From Citrus sinensis (Eukaryota > Streptophyta > Magnoliopsida > Sapindales > Rutaceae), in assembly GCF_022201045.2 (NCBI RefSeq), contig NC_068560.1, forward strand, positions 31,637,501 through 31,701,500: a stretch of DNA of 64,000 bases. The letters run 5' to 3'. Numbering within the stretch: position 1 is the stretch's first letter; each line of letters opens with the position of its first letter. Below are positions 24,684-38,700 of this stretch, one piece after another. The notes under the pieces are model-generated. The model did no database searches, had not been told where the DNA came from, and was given only the letters and a program-made list of their open reading frames with translations. Both the position numbers and the translations under genes were made by a program.

Positions 24684-26832
24684 TTATTGAAAAGTGAAAA
24701 CTACAATGCCTTCAGGAAATAGAATGACTTCGTGCGTTTCTGGTGCGTTTCGCAACAAATTAAGTGAAAAATGATAGCAACGAACAGCAAGCAGTATTAA
24801 GAAATTTTCCTTGTGATGATATTACCAGAGTAAAAAAACGTAACGCAATCCTGAAATAATTAACTTAAAATCACGAATGCAACACATTCACCATTTGCAC
24901 AGAATTTTATGGTAACATTGTGAGCGAGCGAACGAGCAAGTCCTTTTTATATATTAGCAATCTGTCAAAGACACAACATTTTAGGCTTACTCTTTGGCAA
25001 TTCCTAACAAAGCATTGTAATATTCCCCCCACCAAAAACACGCACACAAAAAAAAAAAAAAAAGCATTGTATTTGTAGTAATCCATTACAATCAGAGCTT
25101 ACCTAACGTCCACACCTGAATCCTGATCGTACGGCGCCACACTAACATCTAGGTACTACTGGAATTGAGAGCCCAACGTAATGGGCTTATTTCTACTATT
25201 TTGGCGAATGACAAGGCCCACGTTTTCCTCTGTTATAACCCAACTTCAATCTTTACAAACCCATTGATATTATTACCAAAGTTTTGTGATAGTTTCCAAA
25301 TGAAAAATGGGGTCTGATTGAACGTAAAGTATACTGATCTGATGACCTTTTTTTTCTTTTTTCTCATCTCTAATCTGATATTTCTTGAGCTTTTAGATAT
25401 ATAATTGATGACATGCAAGCTTTTTTAGGCAACTGATGAGCCATTGCATGAATTATGCATTCTCTAAAGATTTCAAGTTTTTTTAATAATCAGGCTAACT
25501 CTGCACTGATGCTCTTAACTTCTCTGGACCTTATAAGAGAATGTGTGGGGTTGAATTGAAAATTAAAATTATAGATTCATTCTATTTTTTTTTTCTTGCA
25601 CTGTTATGTTTAGCTTAAAAAGAGAGTTAGTAAATAAAAGTAAAAGTTGGAAGAATATGTTCGGCTTTAGGACAAACACAACCTTGGTTAATACAAGCCA
25701 TAAGTAATGATGATTCTTAGCATCGTACTAAATCTTAGAAAGCAAAGCTAAGATTTGGGGTATGAACCTTTAGAGAAAGCCAATGACATTCGCATCGGAA
25801 AAGAAAGAGGCGCTGCTTATTTGACAGTAGATATCGAATTCTAAACTGAGCCGGCTTAGCTATATTGGCTCAATCTCATTAGTAATGAATTTGCTGCCAA
25901 ATTTTAACTAGTATAATATACACGTCAAGCCATCAACCGAATCTCTCGTCTCTTATTAACAACGAGAGCCGAGCGGGGGGCGGATTAATATCAACTACGG
26001 GGTGCATTTTGCTTACAGTAATATATTAATTAATAATTTAATTAGACTTCCAAAAAAAAAAAAGAGAGAGAGAGGTCTCTCTTAAGTCTTTGAGGCTCCT
26101 TTTCTTTCTGCGAAGGGCGCACATGGGGTCTCCTCTCTGTAAACTGTAATGAGAAGTCCGATAACAGCTGTAACCCCGTGACAACTGTTAAAGCTAAAAA
26201 TGCCTATTCTATTCTCCCCTTCCACTTTTCTCCTCAATTCATATATAATATATATATATATATTATTCTATTCTATTCGAATCTGTACTTACAACAAAAA
26301 CCTAACCCTGCATCCTTAAAACAGAAAAAATAATAATAAAAAATGAACGTATCATCAACTCAATATAATAAAAAAGACAAGACCACTTCCAGCTGTACCA
26401 AACACGTTACAGCAATCCCTCGTAAAACGACACCGCACAGATCTGACACCACCACTCCTCCCCCTCCTTCGCCCCCCCCCCCCCCCTCCACCCCACCCTC
26501 ATCTCTTTCTTTCTAACTGTGTCAGGGACCCGTCTCTTCATACATCGTTTTAAACAACTTAAACATGAGTATATTTTATTAATAGGAACAAAAAGAAAAA
26601 TAATATGTGAATGTAATTAATTATACGAGATTAAAACTCATGAAATTATACGAAATTTAAAATAAACAAAAATAAAACACAAAACTAGATAGATATACTA
26701 CTAATCATACGTCAAACCGTCAAACTATCGTCATCAGGATCCATCACAATCAAATATAAAAATTAATTAACAAAATATTGAAAAAAAAAATAACCTCCTA
26801 AAGGAAAATGAACATAACGATCAACTATAGAT
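24684..26832. other. Intergenic, nothing recognised apart from simple repeats
   Basis: Includes poly-A near 25050, GA repeats near 26063, a TA run near 26245-26265 and a 15-C tract at about 26472-26486. No conserved reading frame. The part just before 26833 is the 3' side of the arabinogalactan protein gene. Confidence 0.5.
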
Positions 26833-27249
26833 CTACATAAACAAAGCAACAGTAGCAACGAATCCTGACAAGTAACCGCCAACAGCAACTCTGTTCAAAG
26901 CGACGCCGTTCCCTGGAGTGGAAGCAGGGGCGCCAGTCGGAGTGGAAGCAGGGGCACCAGTCGGAGAGAGAGGAAGGCCCGATGAGGAGACAGGAGCGTT
27001 ACCGGGAGCCTCGGATACAGGCGGGGACGGCGGTGAGAGAGTCGGCGCGGCGACGGGAGTAGGAGTGGCGGTCGCGGGAGATGGAGACTGAGCATGAGAT
27101 TTGGAAGGAGAAGGAGCTGCAGCCTTGGGAGCCGGAGAAGATGTTTTGGTGGCTGGTGAGCGAGTCGGCGCCGGACCGGGAGCCTGAGCCACTGCTGAGC
27201 CGGCGATGAGAGCCAAGAGCACGATAACGACGAAGCCTGAGTGGGCCAT
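26833..27249 (-). CDS. Classical arabinogalactan protein, GPI-anchored
   Basis: A 138-aa single-exon protein. The start is the Met of MAHSGFVVIVLLALIAGSA, which begins a clean secretion signal; the frame is open 54 codons upstream, but that part is low-complexity Ser/Leu/Phe from a GA/CT-repeat leader and unlikely to be translated. After the predicted cleavage at AVA|QAPGPAP the mature chain is Pro, Ala, Ser and Thr with Ala-Pro, Ser-Pro and Thr-Pro dipeptides (APGPAPT, SPSPATATPTP), the sites of hydroxyproline O-glycosylation by type II arabinogalactan. A direct repeat GAPASTPT GAPASTPG lies near the end. The C-terminus (RVAVGGYLSGFVATVALFM) fits a GPI signal. Such proteins sit at the outer plasma membrane and wall. 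The leader carries a long CT run (on this strand), possibly regulatory. Confidence 0.92.
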   Translation of the reverse strand: MAHSGFVVIVLLALIAGSAVAQAPGPAPTRSPATKTSSPAPKAAAPSPSKSHAQSPSPATATPTPVAAPTLSPPSPPVSEAPGNAPVSSSGLPLSPTGAPASTPTGAPASTPGNGVALNRVAVGGYLSGFVATVALFM

Positions 27250-27276
27250 TGCTGTCGTCGTTGATGCCGCGAGAGC

Positions 27277-27320
27277 TTTGAGAGAGAGAGAGAGAGAGAA
27301 AGAGAAAGAGAAAGCAAACA
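27277..27320. repeat. (GA)n repeat in the 5' leader of the arabinogalactan protein gene
   Basis: GAGA units with AAAGAG interruptions, read as CT on the coding strand, between the start codon and the probable promoter. CT-rich leaders are common in strongly expressed plant genes and GA tracts can bind BPC/GAGA-binding factors; the regulatory role is inference. Confidence 0.7.
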
Positions 27321-29767
27321 GGCAAGAGAGAGAGTAGAGAAAGAGTTTGTTTGAAAGAAAGGAGAGAGGAAGTGGGGTTTTATACAGTGGTGGAGGGTTG
27401 GAAGAGATCACTATTACTACTACTCTTTTACTTGTTCTTTCTGCTTTTGCCCTGCTTACTTTTGCTTGTTTTAATTTCCATTTTTGTCCTTTTTAATTAA
27501 TTAATGCCTGAGTTTTTAATTTTTTTCGCTTCGATTTCCCTTTTTTTTAGTTCTTATTTTCATTAACTAAACACCATTTTCCCCTTTTTTGTAATTTCTC
27601 GTATTACAGAAAGAATTGTTATTTTGGGAATTTCGTAGATCTAAAGGAAGTGTTTGATATTTAATTTGATACGATTCTTGGATTTCCAATTATATATATA
27701 ATAATGAGTACCCGATTTTTCCAAAAATAAAACGCTTTTTTACTTTTTTTTTTCTTTTTAAATCTATATGGCAAATTAATTGTTTTAAAATAACCTTTTA
27801 GTTTCGTTGCCAAAAAAAAAAAAAAAAAACCTTAGAAAAAATTAATTTTAATTTCTAATATATGTCATTTTCTGATAAAACATAAAACTGCGAGGACCCT
27901 GATGTTATGCGCATACTTTTTACAAGTAGGCCCATAATTCTTCCATGTTACTTACGAGTACGCACATATTTGCGCTTTACAGAAAAGACTGGCAAATGCG
28001 ACAGCTGGCAGCGACGATCATAAATTTATGTGATTTAAAGAAAAATCCCGGCCGTTCAATGTGTGACAAACTCGAAACATGTTGAATTTAAGGCCATGAT
28101 TGTGACTCGACAGCGTCTCATGGTTTTTTTGTTTTCTCGGACAGATTCTCGCCGAACTATGCAGTATATAATTAATTAACAACAAAAATTCCACTAACCG
28201 TTATGATTGGCACGTTGTTGCTTCTAATTTTTATTTTACATTTATTTTTTTTTATTTTTTTCAGAGTGGACTATCTTTTTCATTTTTGAAAATCATCGGA
28301 TCATAATTTAATTAAACATTAACTTAATGTGTTATTAATATTTAATTATAAAGTCTCCATCTGCGTCATTGGGTGATTAGTTTGAGCACTTTGGATTCCG
28401 ACCATAAATTGCTGTTGGAGTTTTGTGTGGTGGTAATGCCAATTTAATTTTTACTTTTTTCAATAATTTAAGACCGATCATTAAGAGTAGGTAGACACGA
28501 GTGAGTTCACTGTTTTTGTACTCCAAATGAACCTTTGTAATTATTAAGTTAAAAATGACGATTAAATGAATCATAAACATAAATAATTTTTTTTAATAAT
28601 ACAGGGGACATGTGACTCGTTTGATCGTTGGGAACGGTTAGATATTTTAAAACTTGATAGATCGAGCCAATAGCCATCATCACTTAAGGCAATAGATGAA
28701 TAGAAAAACTTGCAAACAATTCACAAACGTACACGAAAAATATGAACTTCAAATTACCGAAAATGGCTTTCTTCTTGGTCAATCATATAAATAAACCACC
28801 TAAAAAAAGAAATCATATTTCTAAAACCTATTTATTTCCTTTTTGGGATTATATAAATCCCATTAACATAAGAAATTTTTTGCTCTGATTCAATAAAATT
28901 TCCACTTAGAACTTGTCTAGCGCACTCACCGGAAAACACCGGGTCCACAATGACACGACACTCAATGACCCAAACGAAATGTGCAATTTGGCATTAGGAA
29001 CCCGCGTAAACGCACCGTCAACAAACAAATGTAATGCTAATGTTTTCTTTCTCTTCCAAAAAATAAAGCTTAGAAGTCTACTCAAATATTAGCCCCTCTT
29101 TATAAAAAATAAAAAATAAAAAATTAGGCCCTCACTTCTCAGTCTTTGTGGGTGCATTTGATTAATTCGTTTGAAAATGCTCGATTTATTTGACTTCCAA
29201 CGTAATTCACGTATATATTTTTTGACTTGTTAACATTACCCAAATTTAAAATATTAGGAGTTCTATTAAGAGTTCTTTTTTTTAAAAAAAAAAAAAATTT
29301 TAAAGTAGAACAAAATTTTATTAAAATAGATCGTGAGCAAGGCTAATTCTGTCCCATTTCGTTCTTTTCACGTAACCACGAGATAGGAAATGATAAAAAG
29401 TAATGGATGAGATTCGCTTAGTTGACCGTTAGACCAATCTACGGTCGATGGGGGGAATAGTGTGTGGTCAACAGCGGTGTATGAAGTTACCATACGCGCT
29501 CCCTTACATCTTATTTCATAAAAATTATGCTCTTATATTATCTTTTCCTCTACGTTTACTTTCGACTCATTTGCAGCTTCATCCGCTCTTTACAGGTCAC
29601 CAGTGGATGGAGTATATGGGTTCCACGTCTTTAATCAGACTGCACTATCCACGAACTTTATTTCTGGTCACGTCCTGAAAAATGTAACCATGTCGTGGGA
29701 GCATAGAACATGAACACTCTCCAAAGCTCCGACCTACAGGCTGTTTCTGAGGCTATGGTTATTTTAT
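27321..29767. other. Intergenic: AGP promoter side and isoamylase 3' flank
   Basis: AT-rich with poly-A/T tracts, no gene recognised. TTTTATACAG at about 27377-27386 (TATA-like on the minus strand as CTGTATAAAA) lies about 130 bp before the arabinogalactan protein start codon and is a plausible TATA box. Confidence 0.45.
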
Positions 29768-32700
29768 TTAGCTTCAAGCAGAATTGAAGAGTATGGAAAC
29801 AAATTGTAAGTGCTTCCAGTGCCCGCAGCACCTTCGGGAACAATGTCATCAGGAGACTCCAGATTGGTGTCCACCTGCAATTCAACAAATTGACAATGGT
29901 TGTGACCTCTGAATTGGATTTAAGTGATTGATATAGACATAGAACTAATGAATAGTGAAATTAACAAGAATATCAAACGAGCCATTAATCCACACACACA
30001 CTTTTTCCCTTTTCAATTTCCTAATCATAATCAACAGCTCAGTCTTATAATTATCCATCCGACAAATAAATTATTTTTTTGTCAGGTGCCTATATAAGCA
30101 GTTCTACATGCAGGTGGCTATAGTTTTACAGTGGGTGCAACTGTACAAGTAGCAAAATCAAGAGTGCACACAAAGGGTTAGGAAAGTATTGTCAGTATAA
30201 TAAGAATTTAAGTACACAAAAAACAAAATAATTCACATTTAGTGTCATCTCTCTCTTGCATTCTGGTCTACTGTGCTGACCTCTTACTAAAGTATCAAAA
30301 TCTTCTACACAAGTGTCAATGATTTGGTATGCCGATGCAATTCCGGTCAACAGATCTAGTTAGCAGTAGTCATATCACCAATTAGAAGTCATCAACTTAA
30401 CTAATAAATTGAATTTCAAAGACAAATCAGAAAACTTGAATATACGGTTGGCATGCATATTGCTTGAACAAACACAATATGTAGCATCTAAATTGCATTT
30501 GTGAGCACAAAAGTTATCAAAGAATGAAACTGCAAACTCCCGTAAACTTTAGAATAAGGAAATACTAACCACACGAAACCATTGCCTCTTCGGAGGTGGT
30601 GGGGGTAGTGAAACTTTAACAAAGAAGTCATGAGCATTGAATGCTAAATAGATATCAGCTCCATTGTTGTCGTGAAGCCTGCAAAACAGATATATTAATA
30701 TTGATAAACATGCTTCTCACGGAGCCATTGCACATTCAATTTTATAAGTCTTGCTACATCAGTTCTACGTTTCTTGGAAAACCAACTATATTTTGTTAAA
30801 TTGTTGAGTTTATTGGATACTCATTGTATACCATGGAACTGGTTAAGAAAACTACTGTACACAGAAGACGACAGTGTTGTTGAGAATAAGAGTAGCAAAA
30901 AGCACTCTTAGGGAAGCAAAAAGAAAAGATAAATCTACATTGACCATAAGAGCAATGTACAAGCATGTCAAACATTTATATATGATTTAAATCATCACAA
31001 ACTAATGATATAGTCGTTCGAATATCTCTTACGTAAATGCAAGGAATTTGCTGTCATAATTGTCCCAGTTGTCCTCATGCCATGTTACATCATTCTGCAT
31101 CAGTAGAAAATTGTGTGAGTGCTGACTACTTGTAGAGCACATTTACTAGATGAACTTCATTCCATTAGGGATACAAAAGAAAAGAAAATTTACTATATTA
31201 AGAAAATCTTCACGACCAAATACTCTGCGAGACTGTCGGAATTTTATGACCTCGGAGAAAAACCTGTAGTGACTGTTCTTCTTTGTTTCCAACTGCCACC
31301 CCAAAAGATTCAGCCATTCAGCCATTACCTGAATAAAAGCTATCAGGAAATAAAAAGCCGAATAAAAAACATACCTGCCCCCACTGGAAATTGTTAATAG
31401 CCGTATCATGTCCATAACTGTTGTTATTTCCATATCGAGTATGTCCGTATTCATCTCCCATTAGCATCATTGGGGTTCCCTGTTTGTATCACTTGAAAGA
31501 ATTAACATTGCCAGAAGTTTCATAAGTAGTATAAAGCAAACAATTCAAATCTTATGACTGATAAGGCTATAACAGTTGTATTTGGTCAGAAACAGAATTA
31601 GGAGCTTTTGAAACATACTGATCATATGTTGGAAAAAGGAAGAAATACGACAAAGTCTGTAACGTGCAAAAGATGAAAAATGAGATTTCCGAACTTAAAA
31701 TAGTCAGTGGAACCACAAAGTTAAAAGTGAAAATAAGAAGTGCAACTGCTTCTGAAGTAAACAGTCTCAATCTCATTCTGTGCGCACTAGCAGGTAAAAC
31801 AAAGATTTGGTTGCAACGTGCTATCATAAAACAGTTTACCTGAGATACCATTAATGCTAGATGGAAGTTTTTCATTTGCCGGGAACGCAATGCTTTAATA
31901 CTGGCATCATCTGTTTCTCCTGTCCAAAGAGAAATATTCTGAATTTCAGGAATGGAAAAAAGATCATAACCAATCCTTCACTTTCTCATCGATTATTTCC
32001 TTGCAACTGAAGAACCCCAATGAAAGAAACCTTGACCATTTGTCATAAACTGCTATAAGTTTTGACATCAATTTAGGTTTCAAGATCTGAATCCATCAAA
32101 TTAAGAAAGCCTAAAAGAAATAAAGTGGACTACACCCATGATACGGTGCTTGAAGCACACTAAATGAAGTAAATTCTTTGTAAAATTTTCTCAATTTTTC
32201 AAAATGATATTTGTTTCAACATTATCTTGAAACACAGGGCACTAATGGCTAATAAGTCGCAATAACACTCACATACATTGATCAAAACAAGCTTGGTCAT
32301 ACAAGCATTACTACCGTACAAAGAACACTACCTTCAAAACCACAATTCCAGCTAAAATTATCATTGCACCCATCATTCCCTCCTTCTCCATTAGCCTCAT
32401 TGTGCTACAAAAACGACAATTTTAGAGAACGATTGAATAAATATGATAATAATGAAATTAAATTGATGGCTAGAAATTATTTTATACCTTGTAATTGTAT
32501 GAAACCAGATCGTACAGTGTGAACCCATCATGTGCAATTATAAAATTAATACTATGATAAGGCTTCCGCTTATTAACCTGAAAGATGAGCAAAATTTACA
32601 TGCACATAAGTTAATTATGTACAGCAGTAACACCAAATTTTGAGGGGGAAGAAGTAAATTTTCACCAATTTCAGTTGATTTCATCTTTCCTTATGTCCCT

Positions 32701-35700
32701 TCCTGTTTATAAATTACTAAACTAAGGCCTACAGCTTTGCTCATTCAAAAACTTTTCATATTTCAGATCGATTCAAGTTTTTTTTTTTTGTGGGGGGGGA
32801 GGTTATCCTTTGTAAGTTCAAAAATCATTCAGTTATTTTTAAAACTGACTAATTCTAACTGTACCCAACGGTATCATATTCCAATTAAGATTTCTCAAAG
32901 CACTCGAGCTGTACGTGGGGCTTTCAATCAATAAAATAAGCTTATGCCAGCATAAATCTTCAACTCATTTCAATTTTGAGATGAGCTTATGATCATGTTG
33001 TCTTTTCTTTTAAGCAGCTATTCAACAGTTTTGAACCTTGTTTATAAGTTCCATAACCTGAAAGTATAAAACCTTAAAACAAATGATTGAACATGACAAG
33101 AATAGTTGAAACAGAAATATATTGATGCATACTCTGTAAAGGTCGGAAGATCCAGACATACGAGTTGCCAAAATCCCCTTCATGCCAGGATCACCCTATA
33201 TCATGAAAATTTCAATAAGAAACAGAAATAAGAGAGTAAGTGTTACTACTTGCAAAAGCACTTGATCAAATCAAACAAGGTCAAAATAAGATATTTATGA
33301 TTTTAAATGTGTGGTTCCTCCAAAAATAAAAAATAAATAAAAAGAGCACAAGAAATGTTCACTTAATAAACAAATATCTTATTTTCAAAAAAAAAAGTTG
33401 AGCACATATTATCCAATTAGGACACTAGCAGAAATACCAATAAAATAGACATTCTTAGCATCCATCCCTATTTAACTCACAATCATTTATACACTGAGTT
33501 TAAATTGTGAACTGTTGACCTGAATGTCATAACATTATAATAGCAATTTCCATCACAGCTGGTTCAGCTATTTTCTTCCTTTTGAGCCCACCAGCCCATT
33601 TTAGGGTAAGGCAAAATTAAGAGATCGCACCTTTATAAACTTTCTTAGGTCATCACGGTACTTCCCATTCCACTCAGCCCATCTGCACAAAATGGATCTC
33701 ATAAGTGATGGAGGTGAGGTCAGCATGTTTCCATGAGAAAATTTCCAAAAGAAATAAGTGATGGAGGTGAGGCGATCATTTTTCCTCTAGAAACTTTATA
33801 AAAGAAATCCATATTGAAAAAGAATGCCAACTATCAAGTACTCATGCATAAGAATCTGATTTTTCTAATTCAACAAGATCATTCAACTCAAAATAACAAT
33901 GTGAAATGGAGTTACCTATCCCAATTTGGAAATTTTCCAACAAGATAAAGCCCTCTGCAGTCCCAAGGTTCTGCAATTATTTTACACCTAGATAGAATAG
34001 CATCTTTGGCAATTGCCTGGAATTTCAAACAATAGTAAGTCACTAGAGCAAACAACACTATCGATCTAAAAAATAAAATCAATCCCCCCTCCCCCCCCGC
34101 CCCAAAAAAAACCAAAAAGAAAGCTGATGTATTGCCCTGGAGAAATTCATTTTTCTGATTACCAGCAAAAACTGCACAATTTCTTTTAAGTTAAAGGCTA
34201 CATCTAAAAAATATTTAGTTAGGATTACCAAAGTTCTAGAAAACCTTACATCAGTTTATTGAATTCAATTTTTTTAAAGGTACAACATTATAGTAACAAA
34301 TACTTTTGTTGCAAACATTCTGGTGCGCAAAATTGTTCACTTGCATCATAGAATAATCCTAAAATTAACGAGGATGGAGAGAATAAAGAAGGTTCTTCAT
34401 ACTGGTGAGGCTAGAGATCCTGTCTTTTAGCCATATGAACCCACTTAATACCAAATGAAAAGGGAACAATAATTTCACATTTACAGAGCCATAAAAATAA
34501 TTTCAACTTTACATTTATTCTTTCAACTCATTCTTTCAACTGAATAGGTCTTCACATTCAATGTTCCAAGGAAAGCTATGTTAAACACTCAAACCTGCCT
34601 ATATAAATCCAGACTCATGTAAATTACTTACCCTAATCAGTGGTGGAGCATTAAGAGGAGAACCATCTGTTCCTCGACACAGTACACTGGCAAGGTCAAA
34701 TCGAAAACCATCCACGTGATACTCAACAACCCTGCAATTTAAGTTAAAGAGAAAAAGAAAATCAAATCTTCTTTAAAAAGCCATATGCAAAAGTAGAGCA
34801 ATACAATGATACTAAACTAGCATAAATCTTCTTTATAATATCCAGTAAGAAACTCGGTTAAAACAAAGGTCACCAACATCACTGTCGTACATCTAATTAA
34901 AACACAGTTGAAGTAAAGTCACCACCACACCCCCCCCCCCCCCCCCCCGGGGCCCCCCCAACAACAAAACCCCAAAAAAAAAAAAAAAAGTCATATCAGT
35001 AAAGTCATCTAATTCTCAGAGATGAAGAATATTGACCAACTCGAATCTAAAAAATCGAGAATACTTTTCTCAAACAATTCAAACCACAAAGAGAATCTCG
35101 ATGTAACATGTGCTTTCTGATTTACAGTTAACATCATATTCCAGTTTATTACATGATTAAAATTATGGTTCCGGGTGACTTAACGTGAGGACAGGATAAA
35201 TTCAATACCACATAAAATGTTAATTCTTTTTAGAGACAGCATAGCTCTTATATGTTCACCCTAAATTTTTGGCAATGAATTTAATCCATACCAGTGTCTT
35301 AAGCTATCCAGGATGAGTTCCATGACCACTGGATGATTACAGTTTAATGTGTTTCCTGAAGACCAAGAAATGCAAATTAGAGACCTTCAATATCAAATTT
35401 AAAGATCAAGAATTTTAAAAGATAAAATCTGTTTAAAGCTGACACGTTGAGTAGTGCTTGGGATCGCAAGAAGACTGTTGTAAGTTCCTACATTACATGA
35501 AGTAAAAAAATTCTTCAGGGAAGTAAACAAGAAACAGTTGACAAGGGCAGGAGTACCACAGCCAGCATAGTTGAGCAACTGGCCAGTACCATCCACCATG
35601 TAATAAACCTGCAAAATGATTTGTAGGATAATATGACTAACTGAAGAATATAAAAAGAGAAAGGCACGTATAGCTGAAAAGAAAGGTTTGCATCCTGCAT

Positions 35701-38700
35701 AAATTGACAAGCTACCAGATTAAAATTAAAATCAGAGTAGTAATTACGGTAAATTAACTTCTAAAATAATTAATTATCAGAAAAATGATTATTAGAAAGA
35801 TATAAAGAAAAGAGGGGAAAAAAAAAATCCTTGCACTCTGTTTCATCATTGATTAAATAAACCTTATAAGATCAGTCTAAGTATCCGAAGATATAACGTG
35901 CTCTTGCCTGTCGCATAACCATAGAAGTGTAACTTCACCTTATTATCTATGCCACGGAATGAGGTGGTATAAGGGTTAGCATCATCTGCCTCATTTGTAT
36001 GATTATAGACAACATCCAAAATGACCTGTTGAAAAGTAAAAGCTTCAGTGCAATTTTTTAAGTTTTCAAAGGTTTAAAAAAGGAAAAATTACTTCCAACC
36101 AAGAACATGCAATACTAACTCCAAAGTCAGAAAACATACGATTTACCTCTATGCCAGCACCATGCAATGCTTTGACCATTTCCTTGAACTCCCAGGAAGC
36201 TTTAAGAGGTCCTCCACCACCAGCTGCATAGCGACTCATAGGAGAAAAGAAATTTATCGTTGAGTAGCCCCAAGTATTGACCTTCCATAGAAAATGAAAC
36301 ATAATAATCATCAATGGTGTCCAATGGAAACAGTAAACACATCAGAAGGGAAGAAATCTGTCAAACTGTTATTTCACCATGGTATAAAGAACTTCAGACT
36401 TTTTTTTTAAAGGATACCATATTATGCATGCAAAGGAAAGCAACTAGCATGTCCTTCAAGCATTGATTTGATTTTAGTTGTCGCACACAGAACACAACTC
36501 GTAACTCATTTATGCTTAGTTATTAGAACTCAAATTGTCAATTCTTCTGTTCAAAATATTCACTCCACTGCAAACCTTCTCAGACTTCCCAATTTGATCA
36601 TCACTGTGAGATGTATATTTATTACAAGTTGGGATTTGTGCTAGTTAGCTGTCAAATTATCAGTCTAGTAACTTGGAATATGGACAGAATATTATATTTT
36701 CAATTAAAGAATTGAAAGGTAAAATGAGTTTCACACAAGAGTTCTACAACTTCAATGATTGAATATCCAGTACAGTACTCTGCGGAAAGGAAATATCAAG
36801 TCAAGCAAATCATTAAAAAATAATAAAAGAAGAGAAATTTAAGAAGGGAGAACCCAAGGAAAAGTCATCCAACATAACTGCAAGAAGAAACAGTTTTAAA
36901 AAAAGCAAAGCAACAAAAGAAATTTTATGTGGTGAAAAGTTTATTAGGTAACTGAAGGCTTTACTAGATGAAGCACTTTCCAGCTTTAATGCTCATTAGG
37001 GATTTTGATACTTTACCATGTGATCTCTAGGGTTACGGCGCCTTTGAAACTCCATCTCATCAAACTCAAAGACTGGCAATAACTCCACTGCATTGATACC
37101 AAGCTCTAGAAGATGTGGGATCTTCAATGTAATTCCAAAATCAGAAAAGTTATTTTCAGCTATGTACAATAAATGTTGATAATTAATGCATACATATCAT
37201 CAAGAATATTAAACAAATGTTAGTCTCTTCGCACGTCAGAATCAACCAATAAGTCAGTTAGCTGCTTATGTCAAATTTTAGAAGCATTAAGCATTACACT
37301 CCATCTTCTCCTTCCCTTATATCTCCATACTTCTGAGTTGCTTTAACATCAGCAATTAATTGTTACATTAGTTTATTGATTTGTCAAATTTTATAGAAGT
37401 GTAAAACCAAAGCATTACACTCCACTCATGTATGATTCTTATATCTCCTCTGTAATTGATTTTTCACAATACACCAAGAAGAAAAACCACTGATCCAGTA
37501 TATATTCACATAATCAAATTTATCCAAAGTCAGACCCCAATTCATCCAGTGAAACACAAATTAATTATTTTCCAATGTCACTATTACTTTTGTCACCACA
37601 AAGAAGGCCTTTTTTTCATTTGCCCACATACTTACACTTGCGGTCTTTGTATTACCTCTCTTTTAGAATCTGGATGATGAGCTTTAATACATTGATCATT
37701 GGTGTCAGAAAATCGTGGTTCTATGCTATGAAGTGTTAATTTAAAATAACCTCACAAAGGAAACTCCCATGGCATCTGAATTTTTCTCCGCAGAGAAGGG
37801 GTAGTTTTTAACTTAAATTGGGAGATGAGAAACCCTTACATCTAAACCTGAAACTCAGTGTTATCCAACTGTTTCTCACTTCATAACTTGTCCAAAAATC
37901 TAAAGGTTTTTAGAGATATATAAGCCCACTAGGGACCAAAAAACCCTTGGATGCTCATAATTTTCCAATACAGAACTCCATGTCCTTACATGAGTTAGTT
38001 CCAATCTACATCCAAAATCATAATCCATTGAAGACCTTATGTCCAAAATGAACACATACACACACTTGTACCATCATTAAGCTGGATCTTTAGATCAATC
38101 TCATCAACTGAATGATGCTCAAGTCAATGGAATCCTTATTAAAAATCACAATGAACAAAATCTGGAACCGGAACTTTCACAAGAAAATTAAGAGTTTCCA
38201 TCCAAAATTCTAAAGTTTTTGTCAAAGATAGAGAGCTCAAAGGCCATCTATCAGACCTTGATTCAGTTTAATACCATAAAGTATCTACCTTCTGTATCAA
38301 ACCTAGGTAGCTTCCACGTATTTCTGGATCCAGCCCACTAGATTCATCCCCTGTAAATGCCCGAACATTCATTTCATATATAACAAGATCTTTCTGCAAA
38401 GACAGTTACAATTATATAAAAAGGGTGAACTGCAAATGCAAATTAGAAACATGACACAGAATCTATTATCTCCTAAACAGTAACAATGAAATTTTAGAAC
38501 CAGCTAGTATCAGGCAAATGTGCATTGGACATATAGCAAATAATAGAAATGCATTACAACATGATACAAGGGAAAATCAAAATTTTAATCTACATGATAA
38601 ATTGCAGGAAATTGTGGGGGGTGGAATCCTTCTCATAACCATACACCCATGTTAATGACCTGCGTACCTCAGGTATATTTGGAAGCTTGTAGTTATCTCC

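Noticed and set aside
26895-27325. Two long overlapping frames on the same strand as the arabinogalactan protein
   Set aside because: They are Leu/Pro/Arg or Ser/Arg-rich shadows of the GC-rich AGP coding sequence in other frames.
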